A DNA stretch of 64,000 nt from JAICQM01 sp963781555 (GCA_963781555.1 CAWAGB010000006.1:1-64000); one strand, 5' to 3'; numbered from the stretch's first letter, positions 9,066 to 17,485 are shown. Notes: generated from the sequence alone by a model not told the origin. Translations and numbers: made by a program.

Positions 9066-9268
9066 CCGCCGAGCGCGGCCTGCATCCGATCTGCCGCGTC
9101 GCGGTCGAGGGCGGAGGTGACGTGGCTGTAGATGTTCATGGTGGTGGCGATGTTGGCATGACCGAACCGCTCCATGATGACCCGCGGGTGGACGCCCTGA
9201 GCCACCAGCAGCGTCGCTGCGCCGTGTCGGAGGTCGTGCCAGCGGATCGGGTCGAGCCCGTTGGCCGC
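9062..9268 (-). pseudogene. int: C-terminal fragment of a phage-type tyrosine recombinase (integrase)
   Basis: The last 68 codons of an integrase remain. They include the catalytic HxxR box (WHDLRHGAATLLVAQG), the conserved histidine region MERFGHANIATTMN, and the nucleophilic tyrosine in NIYSHV. The C-terminal catalytic motifs are therefore all readable. An in-frame TGA at 9269-9271 and the absence of any integrase sequence upstream show that the DNA-binding and first catalytic regions are gone. It lies between the two tRNA-Arg repeats, where the integrase of a tRNA-targeting element is expected. Confidence 0.85.
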
Positions 9269-9533
9269 TCAGGCGTGGTCAGACGCCCCGAAGGTCGAAG
9301 TCCTGTTGATGCGTGATGAGGATGGACGAATGACCGCAATCGAGGTCACCGCCGTCGATTCGCGCGACCGCCCTCCGTGCGGCAAGCCCGGTCGTGGAGC
9401 CGACGCCGCCACCGGATTCTGACCAACTATCTGACCAACAGGACCAACCGAAGCAGTAGGCTTGGTGGGTCCCGGTAGACTGCGAAGCACGCTCAGCGGC
9501 GGGGTCCGAGCACGGCCCGCGAGAAGATTCTCA

Positions 9534-9574
9534 TAAACCGCCGGTCGCAGGTTCGAATCCTGCCGGGGACGCCA
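9534..9574 (+). repeat. Second attachment-site half (attR-like), partial tRNA-Arg copy
   Basis: An exact copy of the last 41 nt of tRNA-Arg(TCT), including the T-arm, acceptor 3' strand and CCA. The sequence upstream cannot form a 5' half, so it is not a functional tRNA. Confidence 0.8.
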
Positions 9575-9704
9575 CATTTCACGCACGGATTGACCATCGA
9601 AGTTGCTCCACTCAGCGTGGCGGCCACCCCTGAACATGCGGTCTACGAAACCGCTGTGTCCCTGAAGCACGGATTGGCGGCTGGGGATGGGGGCCACCGC
9701 CCGG

Positions 9705-9710
9705 TAGACT
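9705..9710 (+). promoter_or_regulatory. -10 hexamer TAGACT, leaderless spacing
   Basis: TAGACT, then CGCTGA, then a GTG start at 9717 (6-nt gap). A second CCGGTAGACT lies at 9472-9481 with no gene behind it, possibly a duplicated promoter fragment. Confidence 0.45.
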
Positions 9711-9716
9711 CGCTGA

Positions 9717-10211
9717 GTGTTCCGCCTCCGCGGTCCCACTCCATCGGTCGCTGTGGCCGTAGCCCTGGGCTCGGTCCTTGCGGGATGTGGGCAACTGCTG
9801 CCCAAGAGCGTCGATTGCCACACTCCGTACACCACGATGGAGCAGGTGCACGAGTGCGGATCCACTGCGTACCGCGTTGTTGGGCTCGATAGCGACAACG
9901 TGCTGCGCATCATCGTGGCATCCAAGGACACTGACGCGGTGGCGGCTGCCTTGGTCGGCGCGTGGGAGCACGATCTGCCGGCGGGTTCCAGCGAGGTGCG
10001 TGCGTACTTCGACGCGGCATATTCCCGCTGGGACGAGAACCACGCCCGCCTGACGGAACGCGCCGAATTGGACGGCCTGCTGGTCTTCGACATCTGCATC
10101 GAATGGGTCGGACTGCGGGGCATGGAGGGGGTCAGCGAAACCTGCAACCGCATGGACCAGTTCGTCGTCTCGCAGGCAGCTCCAGCGGAGTCGGGTTCGA
10201 CCCCTAGGTGA
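9717..10211 (+). CDS. Lipoprotein of unknown function
   Basis: A 164-residue protein starting with GTG. The signal sequence ends in a lipobox (SVLAGC), with the lipidated cysteine near residue 24. The mature part is rich in Asp, Glu and Ala and contains four cysteines (VDCHTPY, VHECGS, FDICIEW, SETCNR) that could form two disulfides. The regular YRVVGLDSDNVLRIIVASKD segment looks like a beta-hairpin domain. No named family. It is just outside the tRNA-Arg island. Confidence 0.6.
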   Translation: MFRLRGPTPSVAVAVALGSVLAGCGQLLPKSVDCHTPYTTMEQVHECGSTAYRVVGLDSDNVLRIIVASKDTDAVAAALVGAWEHDLPAGSSEVRAYFDAAYSRWDENHARLTERAELDGLLVFDICIEWVGLRGMEGVSETCNRMDQFVVSQAAPAESGSTPR

Positions 10212-10215
10212 AGGC

Positions 10216-10710
10216 TCACTCGCCCACCGCCCGTTGCCGCTCGAGTTCACGTCGTTCCCTGGCCTCCTCTTCCCGGCGGTGAACCTCCTCGATCAGGGCA
10301 AGGTCGGCCGTCGTCGGTAGGGCTCGGGGTGCGGGGAGATCCTCCGAGTAGCGGCAGTGTGGGTAATGGTTGCAACTGAGAAAGTCGCCGCGACTGCCGG
10401 TCTTCCGGATTAGCGTCCCATCACAGTCAGGGCAGGGGTGGGAAGCCTCTGTAACGCGATACACCGCGGGGTCACGCGGCTCATTTCCCTCTCCGTTGGT
10501 TTCAGCTAGTTCGCTTTGCTTTCCCGCACGCGACTCCCGAACGCGCTTCTTCACGGCGTCCGGCAGGTCCGAGGGCTTTCGGATGCTGAGCTGCTCATCG
10601 GTGGAGTCGTGCATCCCCATCCCGTCGGTGTCATCGATCCCCAGCGAGTATTCATTTGGCTTTGGCCGCGCAACGCGCCGGGGCGCGTGCGTGATCGGGA
10701 ATTCGACCAT
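10216..10710 (-). CDS. Topoisomerase-I-type zinc-ribbon protein
   Basis: About 164 residues. The first 70 are polar and disordered. A C4 zinc ribbon of the topoisomerase I C-terminal type follows, CPDCDGTLIRKTGSRGDFLSC with CxxC then C-x5-C around HYPHCRYSE. The C-terminal 35 residues are a Glu/Arg-rich helix. Stand-alone ribbons of this type often bind single-stranded DNA or occur in accessory DNA-processing proteins. The frame is open to a TTG at 10749, but the ATG at 10710 is the more likely start. Being next to a degraded integrative element, it may be accessory cargo. Confidence 0.6.
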   Translation of the reverse strand: MVEFPITHAPRRVARPKPNEYSLGIDDTDGMGMHDSTDEQLSIRKPSDLPDAVKKRVRESRAGKQSELAETNGEGNEPRDPAVYRVTEASHPCPDCDGTLIRKTGSRGDFLSCNHYPHCRYSEDLPAPRALPTTADLALIEEVHRREEEARERRELERQRAVGE

Positions 10711-10754
10711 CGCCGCCAGCGCGCGAGGCGGTGTTTCCTGGCACCGCAATTGGT

Positions 10755-10768
10755 CCTACCGCGGTAGG
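10755..10768. promoter_or_regulatory. Perfect 14-bp palindrome in a divergent promoter region
   Basis: CCTACCGCGGTAGG is a perfect inverted repeat between the zinc-ribbon gene (minus) and the secreted-protein gene (plus). A TACGTT hexamer lies beside it on the minus strand. Position and symmetry suggest an operator for a dimeric repressor. Confidence 0.4.
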
Positions 10769-10854
10769 CAAACGTACCAGGGCTGCCATATCGTTTCCGG
10801 ACCGCCGCGCTGCCCGTGCTGGTCTATCGGTCTTCGATTCGAGCGAGGGAACCA

Positions 10855-11304
10855 ATGAACCCGGCAGTCACTCATCCAGGAATGTCCCACACGAGGCGCG
10901 GTCTAGTCCTGCTGGCCGGATTGGCGCTCGCCGTCGCCAGCGTCGCGCTGGTTGCACCGATGGTTGTCTTTGGCGCAAACGCGAGCTGCCCGCCGGGCAC
11001 GACCTTCCTCGACAACATCGAGATCACCAGCGGCGGCGCAATGGACGGGTCGTTCGATGGTCTCGAGTTCGAGCTCAAGAACGGCGGTCTGGAGGTCACG
11101 AACACCACGGCGGACGAGTGGTTCACGATCGTGGTCAAGGGTGGCTCCAGCAGGAACGGTGGGGGCGACGGGACCCCCGTCGAGGTCGGCCCGGGCGAGA
11201 CGATGTTCGTCACGGCCCCGATCAACTCTCGCACCGGGAAGCCCTTCGGTGTCAGCAACTTCTCGGTCTGCGGCACGCCGCCATCGAGCGGTGATCCCAG
11301 TTAG
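10855..11304 (+). CDS. Secreted protein of unknown function
   Basis: A 149-residue protein from ATG 10855, preceded by GAGGGAACC at a good ribosome-binding distance. An N-terminal export signal with a hydrophobic core (GLVLLAGLALAVASVALVA) leads into a mature domain of about 110 residues. That domain is rich in Gly, Thr and Asn, with one Cys at each end (ASCPPG and VCGTPP). The composition suggests a small extracellular beta-sandwich closed by a disulfide. No family recognised. A strong hairpin follows at 11347. Confidence 0.6.
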   Translation: MNPAVTHPGMSHTRRGLVLLAGLALAVASVALVAPMVVFGANASCPPGTTFLDNIEITSGGAMDGSFDGLEFELKNGGLEVTNTTADEWFTIVVKGGSSRNGGGDGTPVEVGPGETMFVTAPINSRTGKPFGVSNFSVCGTPPSSGDPS

Positions 11305-11671
11305 GTCTAGCCCACAATCGCCTCGTCGCAGAGGCGCAAGCGCACGGCGAACGGCCCCATCGTGGGCCGTTCGCACGTCTGCTCAACTGCCACCGTGCCA
11401 GCTCGCCCTCTGCCTGTTGAGCATCAGATCAGCCCGATTCAACGCAAACCTCTTCGTCGAGGGGCGCAGTCACCCGTGGCGCGTGCGAAGGCCGAGCCGC
11501 GGGGCGGTCGCGGGACTGTCTTCGACAGCGCTCTGCGGCCATCGGCCTGCGTGACCGCAGCGTGAATCGTTCCTTGCCGCACCACTTGCACCCGTACCGT
11601 CGCCGGGCATAGGCTCGGCGTCCACGCGTGTAAGTGAGGCTGCGCAGGCAAACGTCCTGCGGGAGGCTGAG
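11305..11671. other. Intergenic region, 367 bp
   Basis: It contains the terminator hairpin at 11347-11374 and, further on, a possible -10 (TAGGCT in GGGCATAGGCTCGG near 11609) for the monooxygenase gene. I see no credible coding frame; short open frames here are Arg/Pro-rich and lack start signals. Confidence 0.5.
11347..11374 (+). terminator. Strong hairpin after the secreted-protein gene
   Basis: Perfect 11-bp stem GCGAACGGCCC / GGGCCGTTCGC with a 6-nt loop, 43 bp after the stop at 11304. There is no U-run, as is common in high-GC genomes. Confidence 0.6.
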
Positions 11672-12931
11672 ATGTCACTCCCCTCCGCGATCGATACGGT
11701 AGTCATCGGCGCCGGCCAAGCCGGCCTGACCATGAGCTGGTACCTCGCCAGAAGCGGACGCGAGCACGTCGTGCTCGAGCGCCGTCCGCGCGCCGGCGGT
11801 GGGTGGCAGGACCGCTGGGACGCGTTCCGGCTGGTGACTCCAAACTGGACCACCTCCTTCCCGGGTGATCCGTATGACGGGACCGATCCGGACGGCTTCA
11901 TGCCGCGTGACGAGGTGGTCGCTCGCATTGCGGGCTTTGCCGAGCGCTCCGGGGCACCGCTTGCGCTGGGAACGGAGGTGCGCCGCCTTGCTCCGCGTGA
12001 AGGCGGCTGGACGGTCGAGACGGACGACGGGCCCATCAGCGCCAGGAGCGTGGTCGTCGCCGTCGGCGGCTTCCATCGTCCGATGATGCCGTCCCTCGGC
12101 GCTGAGTTGCCAGCGCGGCTGACCCAGCTGCACTCGCACGACTATCACAACGAGTCGGACCTGCCGCCGGGCGCGGTGCTGGTCGTCGGCAGCGGGCAGT
12201 CCGGTGTCCAGATCGCCGAGGAGCTGGCCGATGCGGGGCGGAGCGTGTACCTCTCCGTCGGTTCGGCAGGGCGCATCCCGCGGCGCTATCGCGGTCGCGA
12301 CATCTTTCACTGGCTGCACGCCATCGTGACCGAGGGTCCGGCCAACGGCGTCGCGCTGCCGACCGTCGACATGCTGCCCGATCCGCGCATGCGGCTGGCC
12401 GGCAACCCGCACCTCTCCGGCCACGGCGGTGGGCACGACACCAACCTGCGCGCCTTCGCCGCCAGCGGGCGCATGACCCTTCTCGGCCGCATCACCGGCG
12501 TCGGTGGCGAGCGCCTCGACCTGGCCGACGACCTGCCGGCCAAGCTCGCCATGGCCGATGCCTTCTTCGGCGAGCGCTTCCAGCCGCTGATCGAGGCGTT
12601 GATTGCGGCGCAGGGAATCGACCTGCCGCCGGATGACCGCGAGCAGGTGGTCCACGACCCGCCGGTGCCGCCAACGCTGGATCTGGCAGGCGCCAACATC
12701 TCGACCGTGCTGTGGACGACCGGCTACCGCCGTGACTACGGCTGGATCGACGCGCCCATCACCGACGAGCTCGGCTTCCCGCGCCAGGTGGGCGGCGTCG
12801 CCGAGGTGCCGGGCCTCTTCTTCATCGGCTCGCTGTGGCAGCACAGCCAGGCGTCGGCGACGCTGTTCGGGGTGGATACCGATGCGCGTGAGCTGGCGCG
12901 ACGGATGGGGCTCAGCTCGCCGGAGGGCTAG
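11672..12931 (+). CDS. Flavin-containing monooxygenase-like oxidoreductase (CzcO-type)
   Basis: A 419-residue protein with two Rossmann motifs: GAGQAG at residues 13-18 for FAD, and GSGQSG in VLVVGSGQSGVQIAEELA near residue 172 for NADPH. The segment WDAFRLVTPNW and late motif TVLWTTGYRRDYGWI are typical of the FMO/CzcO group and the related MSMEG_0569-like flavoproteins. These add one oxygen atom to heteroatoms or ketones, or act in poorly defined redox roles. A GGGAGG box sits 7 nt before ATG 11672. No partner gene is adjacent, so the substrate is unknown. Confidence 0.8.
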   Translation: MSLPSAIDTVVIGAGQAGLTMSWYLARSGREHVVLERRPRAGGGWQDRWDAFRLVTPNWTTSFPGDPYDGTDPDGFMPRDEVVARIAGFAERSGAPLALGTEVRRLAPREGGWTVETDDGPISARSVVVAVGGFHRPMMPSLGAELPARLTQLHSHDYHNESDLPPGAVLVVGSGQSGVQIAEELADAGRSVYLSVGSAGRIPRRYRGRDIFHWLHAIVTEGPANGVALPTVDMLPDPRMRLAGNPHLSGHGGGHDTNLRAFAASGRMTLLGRITGVGGERLDLADDLPAKLAMADAFFGERFQPLIEALIAAQGIDLPPDDREQVVHDPPVPPTLDLAGANISTVLWTTGYRRDYGWIDAPITDELGFPRQVGGVAEVPGLFFIGSLWQHSQASATLFGVDTDARELARRMGLSSPEG

Positions 12932-12963
12932 GACAGAGCGAGGCGCATCGGCCTGTCCGGTCC

Positions 12964-13914
12964 TCAGAGGCCTCGGATGTCGCCGGGGGTCATGCGAGGT
13001 CCGTAGCGTGGCATGCGGATGCCGCTCACCTCGAGCAGGCGCTGGACCCGGCCGCGCTGCCCGACGAACGGCTCCAGCAGCTCCAGCATGCGCCCGTCGT
13101 CGGCGCGTGGCTCGCCGGCGAGTGCCCACGCGACCAGCGAAGGGATGTGGTAGTCGCCGATGCTGATGGCGTCAGGATCGCCCCACGCGACGCGTGCCAC
13201 CTCGGCCAGGGTCCACGGCCCGATGCCGGGAATGGCCGCCAGGCGCGCCCGCACCCTCGGCCGGTCAGCCTCCAATCGGTCGCCCTCTGCCGCCACGCGT
13301 GCCACGAGGGTGCCACGGCGCCGTTCGAGCCCGAGACGGTGCCAGGTGAACGAGGGAATTGCGCGCAGCGCCTCGTTGGTCGGAACGACGCGCATGCCGG
13401 CGGCCGCCCCCGGCCCGGGCGCGGGATCGCCGTGCTCCCGCAGCAGGGCGCGCCATACGCGACGCGCCTCGATGCCGGTGATCCTCTGCTCGAGGATGGC
13501 GGGCAGCAGGGCCTCCATCACGCGTCCACTGCGCGGCAGGCGGAGGCCGGGGAAGCGCCGCACGAGGCCGGCCAGCGGCTCGGCTGTCGGCGCGAACGCG
13601 GCGGGATCGTCCTCCAGGCCGATGAGGGCGGGCGCCTGGCGGAGCGCCCACGCGGCGCCGGGTCCCCAGGCCCGGGCCTCGACGCAATCGGTGCCGCGCA
13701 GCAGCTGGAGCGTGGCCGGGCCGTCGGGGGTGCGGGTCGCGCGCCACGCCTGTCTCGGGGCGATGCGGATCGTCGGGTCGCCGTGGCCGTGCGCCACCGG
13801 CGCCAAGGTCAGTGGCAGGTCGAGTGGCACCTCGACCCGAATGGTGACCGCCGCATCCGGGGTCGTGGCCCGCGGGAGGGCCGGACGCGTGCGGCGCGCG
13901 ACGGCCGGCAGCAT
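12964..13914 (-). CDS. alkA: DNA-3-methyladenine glycosylase II-like protein (AlkA/HhH-GPD)
   Basis: A 316-residue base-excision glycosylase. An N-terminal beta domain precedes the HhH-GPD fold. The late segment LAAIPGIGPWTLAEVA is the helix-hairpin-helix, and SIGDYHIPSLVAWAL follows with the catalytic aspartate (D of GDYH) that attacks alkylated purine nucleosides. EQRITGIEARRVWRAL matches the family first-helix motif. Its ATG overlaps the stop of the acyltransferase-like gene (TGATG at 13912-13916), so a repair gene is translated last in a metabolic operon. The enzyme itself is ordinary; the operon placement is not. Confidence 0.8.
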   Translation of the reverse strand: MLPAVARRTRPALPRATTPDAAVTIRVEVPLDLPLTLAPVAHGHGDPTIRIAPRQAWRATRTPDGPATLQLLRGTDCVEARAWGPGAAWALRQAPALIGLEDDPAAFAPTAEPLAGLVRRFPGLRLPRSGRVMEALLPAILEQRITGIEARRVWRALLREHGDPAPGPGAAAGMRVVPTNEALRAIPSFTWHRLGLERRRGTLVARVAAEGDRLEADRPRVRARLAAIPGIGPWTLAEVARVAWGDPDAISIGDYHIPSLVAWALAGEPRADDGRMLELLEPFVGQRGRVQRLLEVSGIRMPRYGPRMTPGDIRGL

Positions 13915-14936
13915 CAGCGGCGCATGGAGAGGACGAGCGGGTCGCGCTGCTGGACGCGCTCGAAGTCCGCCCGGCTGCGGATGCCGTGGTAGCCCTCCGC
14001 GGCGAGGAGCTGGCCGCAGATCGCGCCCAGGGTATTGCCGGGACCGGCCAGCACGAGGCGGTCCGGGGCCTCCTCGCGGAGTGCCACCCGCAGGCCGGCG
14101 GCGAATCGGTAGGGCGTGGTGATCTGGTCGCCAATGGTGTAGTGGCGCAGTCGCTGCGGGTCCGTCGACCACGGGGTCCAACGCGCGCCGCGTCCGTCGA
14201 TCAGGGTCACCTGCGGCGCTCCCCAGTGCAGGCCTCCGAGGCGCTGCGCCGCCTGCTCCGCGATGTGCGCGACCAGCGGGGTGTGATACGGGCCGTGGAG
14301 CGCCAGGTGCAGCGGGTAGAGGCGCTCCCCGAGGCGCACCGAGGGCAGCTGGCGCAGGAGGCGGTCGATGCCGGCGTCGTCACCGGCCAGCACCACGTAG
14401 CCGCCCAGATCGACACTGGGGAAGGCATGCCCCGCGCCGTTCCCGTTGGAGGCGGCGAGAGCACTGTCGACGCTCGCCAGCAGCGCCGCGTCCGGCTGCC
14501 ACTCGGCATCGCTGGTCGGGTAGATGACCTGCCCGCCGCGTCCGCCGCCGGGGAGCGGCCCCTGCTGCAGGCGTCCCATCTCCTGCACGAGCGCGAAGCC
14601 GTCGTCGAAGTCGAGCACCCCGGTTGCGGCGAGCGCGGTGTACCAGCCCAGTGAGTTGCCGATGACAGCCGCGATGTGATGGTCGGCCGCAGCACGCTCG
14701 GCATCCAGCAGCGACGCGAGCCAGGTCAGCGGTGCGATGTGGATGGGCTGGAGATGGAGGCGCGGGTCGAAGCGCGCCGCGCCATCCAGCTCGGTGAGGT
14801 GCGGCAGGCCGGCCGCAGCGCGCAGCTCATCGGCGCGGCGCACCCAGCGATGGTTCGGGTCGAGCGACCCGAGGCTGGCGGCGGTATACGCCCCTCGTCC
14901 GGGGAGGACCAGCACCCCGCGCTCCGCGGCGCTCAT
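13914..14936 (-). CDS. Malonyl/acyl-CoA transacylase-like protein (MAT fold)
   Basis: A 340-residue protein of the FabD-like acyltransferase fold. The nucleophile elbow is IGNSLGWYTALAA (GxSxG with Ser), and the second catalytic histidine is in LALHGPYHTPLVAH. An N-terminal LPGRGAYTAASLG replaces the usual PGQGSQ. It likely transfers acyl groups between CoA and another carrier or hydrolyses acyl-CoA. The ATG at 14936 overlaps the stop of the fused E1 gene (ATGA), so coupling is tight and the substrate may be the acyl-CoA made by that complex. No acyl carrier protein or ketosynthase gene is nearby, which argues against ordinary fatty acid synthesis. Confidence 0.7.
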   Translation of the reverse strand: MSAAERGVLVLPGRGAYTAASLGSLDPNHRWVRRADELRAAAGLPHLTELDGAARFDPRLHLQPIHIAPLTWLASLLDAERAAADHHIAAVIGNSLGWYTALAATGVLDFDDGFALVQEMGRLQQGPLPGGGRGGQVIYPTSDAEWQPDAALLASVDSALAASNGNGAGHAFPSVDLGGYVVLAGDDAGIDRLLRQLPSVRLGERLYPLHLALHGPYHTPLVAHIAEQAAQRLGGLHWGAPQVTLIDGRGARWTPWSTDPQRLRHYTIGDQITTPYRFAAGLRVALREEAPDRLVLAGPGNTLGAICGQLLAAEGYHGIRSRADFERVQQRDPLVLSMRR

Positions 14937-17185
14937 GCTCGCGTTCCACTCGCCTGTCGAACCGATGCCACCGCCGCGGCGACGATCTGGTCCGTCCCCA
15001 CCAGGACCGCCGACGTGGCGGTGCCGAGCGGGACGAAGCTGTCCACGGCGCGCACTGAGCCGAGCCGTTCGGTCCGGCCGCCGTGCTCGACCAGGTCGGC
15101 GATCACCGCATCGGCGATGCCGGCCCCGGTGGCGCGGCACTCGTCCACCACCAGCACCGCGTCGCACTCCACCGCGTGCTGGCGCACGGCCTCGACGGGA
15201 AGGGGTGCCAGCCAGCGCAGGTCGAGGACCCGCGCCGCGATGCCGTGCTCGTCCCGCAGCCGCTGCGCTGCCTGCAGGCTGAGCCGCAGGCCGTTGGCGT
15301 AGCTGACGATCAGCAGGTCGCTGGCATGGGGCTCGTACACGCCGACCTCGCCAGGAAGCAGCGCCTCCGGTGGCGCGGGGTACCTGGTCAGCCAGCCGCC
15401 GTCGCCATCGGTGTGCAGGTCCTTCTCGTGGTAGAGCGCGATCGGCTCGAGGAAGACGACGACCCGGCCGTCCTCGATGGCCATTGCCACAGCGCCGCGC
15501 AGCATGCGCGCCGCGTCATCGCCGCGGGAAGGGACCGCCACCACCAGGCCGGGGATGTCGCGCAGCGCGCCGACGCTGTTGTCGTTGTGGAAGTGCCCGC
15601 CGAAGCCCTTTTGGTAGGCAAGCCCGGCGACCCGCACCACCATGGGGTTTCGGAACTGGCCGTTGCTGAAGAACTGGAGGCTGGCCGCCTCGCCGCGAAG
15701 CTGGTCGAGCGCGTTGTGCAGGTACGCGAGGTACTGGATCTCGGGCATGGGGAGCAATCCGAGGTGCGCAGCGCCCTGGGCGATGCCGAGGATCGACGTC
15801 TCGTCGAGCAGGGTATCGAACACGCGCGCCGCGCCGAATCGGCGCTGCAGCCCGTTCGTCACGTTGTAGACGCCGCCTTTGCGGCCCACGTCCTCGCCGA
15901 ACAGCAGGAGCTCGGGCCGGCGTGCCAGCTCGTCGGCGAGTGCCGCGTTGATGCAGCCGGCGAGGGTCCGCGCGTTCGGGACGGTGAGGGTTTCCGGCAG
16001 CGGGCCGTTGAAGATCGAGCTGCGCTCGACCTCCAGCGCGTCGCGGGCGCGGGCGGCGACCCGGTCGGGATGCCACGATGCCAACGGGGCAATCACCTCC
16101 GCGGTGGTCGCCAGTCGCGGACGCCGAGTGGCCTCCTCCGCCGCCCGCAGCACCCGATCGCGGGTGTCACGGACCAGCACCGCCAGCTCGTCACGGCTCG
16201 CCGCCCCCAGCTCGACGAGGCGGCGCGCGGTGCGCAGCAGCGGATCCTGCGCCTCGACCGCCGCGATCTCGGACGCGTCGCGGTAGGCGTGCTCGGCGTC
16301 GGAGCCGGCGTGGCCCCACAGCCGCACCGTCGGCAGGTGCAGGAACGCCGGCTGGCGCGTGTGCCGAACGTGGTCGATGGCCGCCTCCGTGGCGCGCCAC
16401 ACGGCATCGAGCTCACCCTCGGCCAGGACGTATCGCAGGTGCGGCAGGTTGCCGAACGACTCCGCGATCCAGCCGGCCGGCGTCGGCACGCTGATGCCGG
16501 TGCCGTTGTCCTCGCACAGGAATAGGATCGGGCAGGGCAGGCCCAGGCGCGCCGCGTAACGCGCCGTGTTGATGCCGGCAAGGGCGGTGGCGTGGTTTGC
16601 GCTGGCGTCCCCGAACGATGCGAGCACGACAGCGTCGGACGGCACCTCGGCCGCCATGCCCATGCGGCGCGCCCGCGCGAGGCTGAAGGCGAGGCCGGTT
16701 GCCTTCGGCAGGTGGCTGGCGATCGTCGACGTCTGCGGCGGCACCCACAGCGCGCGGCTGCCCCATACCTTGTGGCGTCCGCCGGAGATGGGGTCCTCCG
16801 ACGAGGCGACGATCCCCAGCAGCGTGTCGAAGGCCGGTGTGCTGCCCGGGAGCTGGCGGGCGCGGGCCATCATCAGCGCGCCGGATCGGTAGTGCAGGAA
16901 TGCGGGGTCGCTGATCCGAAGCTGCGCGCCGACCACGGCGTTGCTCTCGTGGCCCGCCGAGCCGATGGTGTAGAAGCTGCGGTTCGTCTTCTTCAGCTCG
17001 CGGGCCGCGACATCCAGCGCTCGGCTGAGGACCTGGTCCTCGAACACCGCGACCGCGGCAGCGCCCGTCAACGATCGCGTGCCGGGGATCAGGGCATCCG
17101 GGTGCAGGCGCCCCGGTGGGGCGGGGAGCGCGGCGATGGCGTCATCGAGGGCGGCCTCGACGATCGGTACGCGGTCGAAGGTCAT
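14933..17185 (-). CDS. Fused E1 alpha-beta of a branched-chain 2-oxoacid dehydrogenase-type complex
   Basis: A 750-residue protein joining both E1 subunits. The N-terminal half (about 1-400) is E1-alpha with the thiamine diphosphate motif, GDASANHATALAGINTA then CEDNGTG. The C-terminal half is E1-beta with LLLFGEDVGRKGGVYNVTNGL and the closing LVVDECRATGAGIADA transketolase C-domain. It decarboxylates 2-oxoacids (2-oxoisovalerate type most likely) and passes the acyl group to E2 lipoamide. Two-chain E1 is the more common form; fused forms are known in several phyla. No E2 or E3 gene is in the window. A TATCAT hexamer about 45 nt upstream is a possible -10. Confidence 0.85.
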   Translation of the reverse strand: MTFDRVPIVEAALDDAIAALPAPPGRLHPDALIPGTRSLTGAAAVAVFEDQVLSRALDVAARELKKTNRSFYTIGSAGHESNAVVGAQLRISDPAFLHYRSGALMMARARQLPGSTPAFDTLLGIVASSEDPISGGRHKVWGSRALWVPPQTSTIASHLPKATGLAFSLARARRMGMAAEVPSDAVVLASFGDASANHATALAGINTARYAARLGLPCPILFLCEDNGTGISVPTPAGWIAESFGNLPHLRYVLAEGELDAVWRATEAAIDHVRHTRQPAFLHLPTVRLWGHAGSDAEHAYRDASEIAAVEAQDPLLRTARRLVELGAASRDELAVLVRDTRDRVLRAAEEATRRPRLATTAEVIAPLASWHPDRVAARARDALEVERSSIFNGPLPETLTVPNARTLAGCINAALADELARRPELLLFGEDVGRKGGVYNVTNGLQRRFGAARVFDTLLDETSILGIAQGAAHLGLLPMPEIQYLAYLHNALDQLRGEAASLQFFSNGQFRNPMVVRVAGLAYQKGFGGHFHNDNSVGALRDIPGLVVAVPSRGDDAARMLRGAVAMAIEDGRVVVFLEPIALYHEKDLHTDGDGGWLTRYPAPPEALLPGEVGVYEPHASDLLIVSYANGLRLSLQAAQRLRDEHGIAARVLDLRWLAPLPVEAVRQHAVECDAVLVVDECRATGAGIADAVIADLVEHGGRTERLGSVRAVDSFVPLGTATSAVLVGTDQIVAAAVASVRQASGTRA

Positions 17186-17272
17186 GCGGGTCGGCGTGGC
17201 TCGGCGCTGCGGACTGGGGACGGCAGGGGAGTCCCAGCATGATAGCGGTCCGTGAGCGTGCGACCGGGTGAC

Positions 17273-17368
17273 TCAACGGGGGAAGCCACCGCCGGTGGTG
17301 ACCGCCGCGATGATGACGATCCCCCAGATCGGGAGGTGGCGGACCCAGGTCCTCAGTGAGCGTGGCAT
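17273..17368 (-). CDS. Possible 31-residue membrane peptide
   Basis: A short frame whose ATG at 17368 has GGAGG 11 nt upstream. It encodes basic residues, then WGIVIIAAVTTGGGFPR, one short hydrophobic helix. It lies alone in the 300 bp between the E1 gene and the DMT transporter gene, downstream of the 11-bp phased repeats at 17439. It may be real or a chance frame. The rest of the 300-bp gap holds only those repeats. Confidence 0.3.
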   Translation of the reverse strand: MPRSLRTWVRHLPIWGIVIIAAVTTGGGFPR

Positions 17369-17438
17369 GACGGCGAGCGCCTCCATTGCAGGGCCGATCG
17401 GGGCGACCGGCCGATCCGCCAAGCAGAGCGCAGGGCCC

Positions 17439-17466
17439 CTTATCGGGCCGTTAGCGCCGGCTTATC
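17439..17466 (-). promoter_or_regulatory. Three 11-bp phased repeats (GATAAG / GCTAAC / GATAAG)
   Basis: On the minus strand GATAAG at 17461-17466, GCTAAC at 17450-17455 and GATAAG at 17439-17444 are spaced exactly 11 bp apart. The same 11-bp unit recurs at 28209-28241 and 39556-39577. It is upstream of the small ORF and of the fused E1 operon (start 17185). Confidence 0.45.
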
Positions 17467-17485
17467 GTCGCGTGCGCCGGTCCGG

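Larger units (their letters stand above)
8453..9574. mobile_element. Remnant of a tRNA-Arg-targeting integrative element
   Basis: This 1.1-kb segment is bounded by the 41-bp tRNA-Arg direct repeats. It holds one plus-strand gene of unknown function and the 3' end of an integrase gene. A related pair of short TGACCAAC-containing motifs occurs near both ends (8511-8531 and 9419-9441). The 265 bp from 9269 to 9533 hold no credible gene; a stray TAGACT lies at 9476-9481. The arrangement suggests an island that has lost its cargo and most of its integrase. Confidence 0.65.

Noticed and set aside
9534..9574. A second functional tRNA gene
   Set aside because: Only the 3' half is present. No acceptor 5' strand, D-arm or anticodon arm can be formed upstream.
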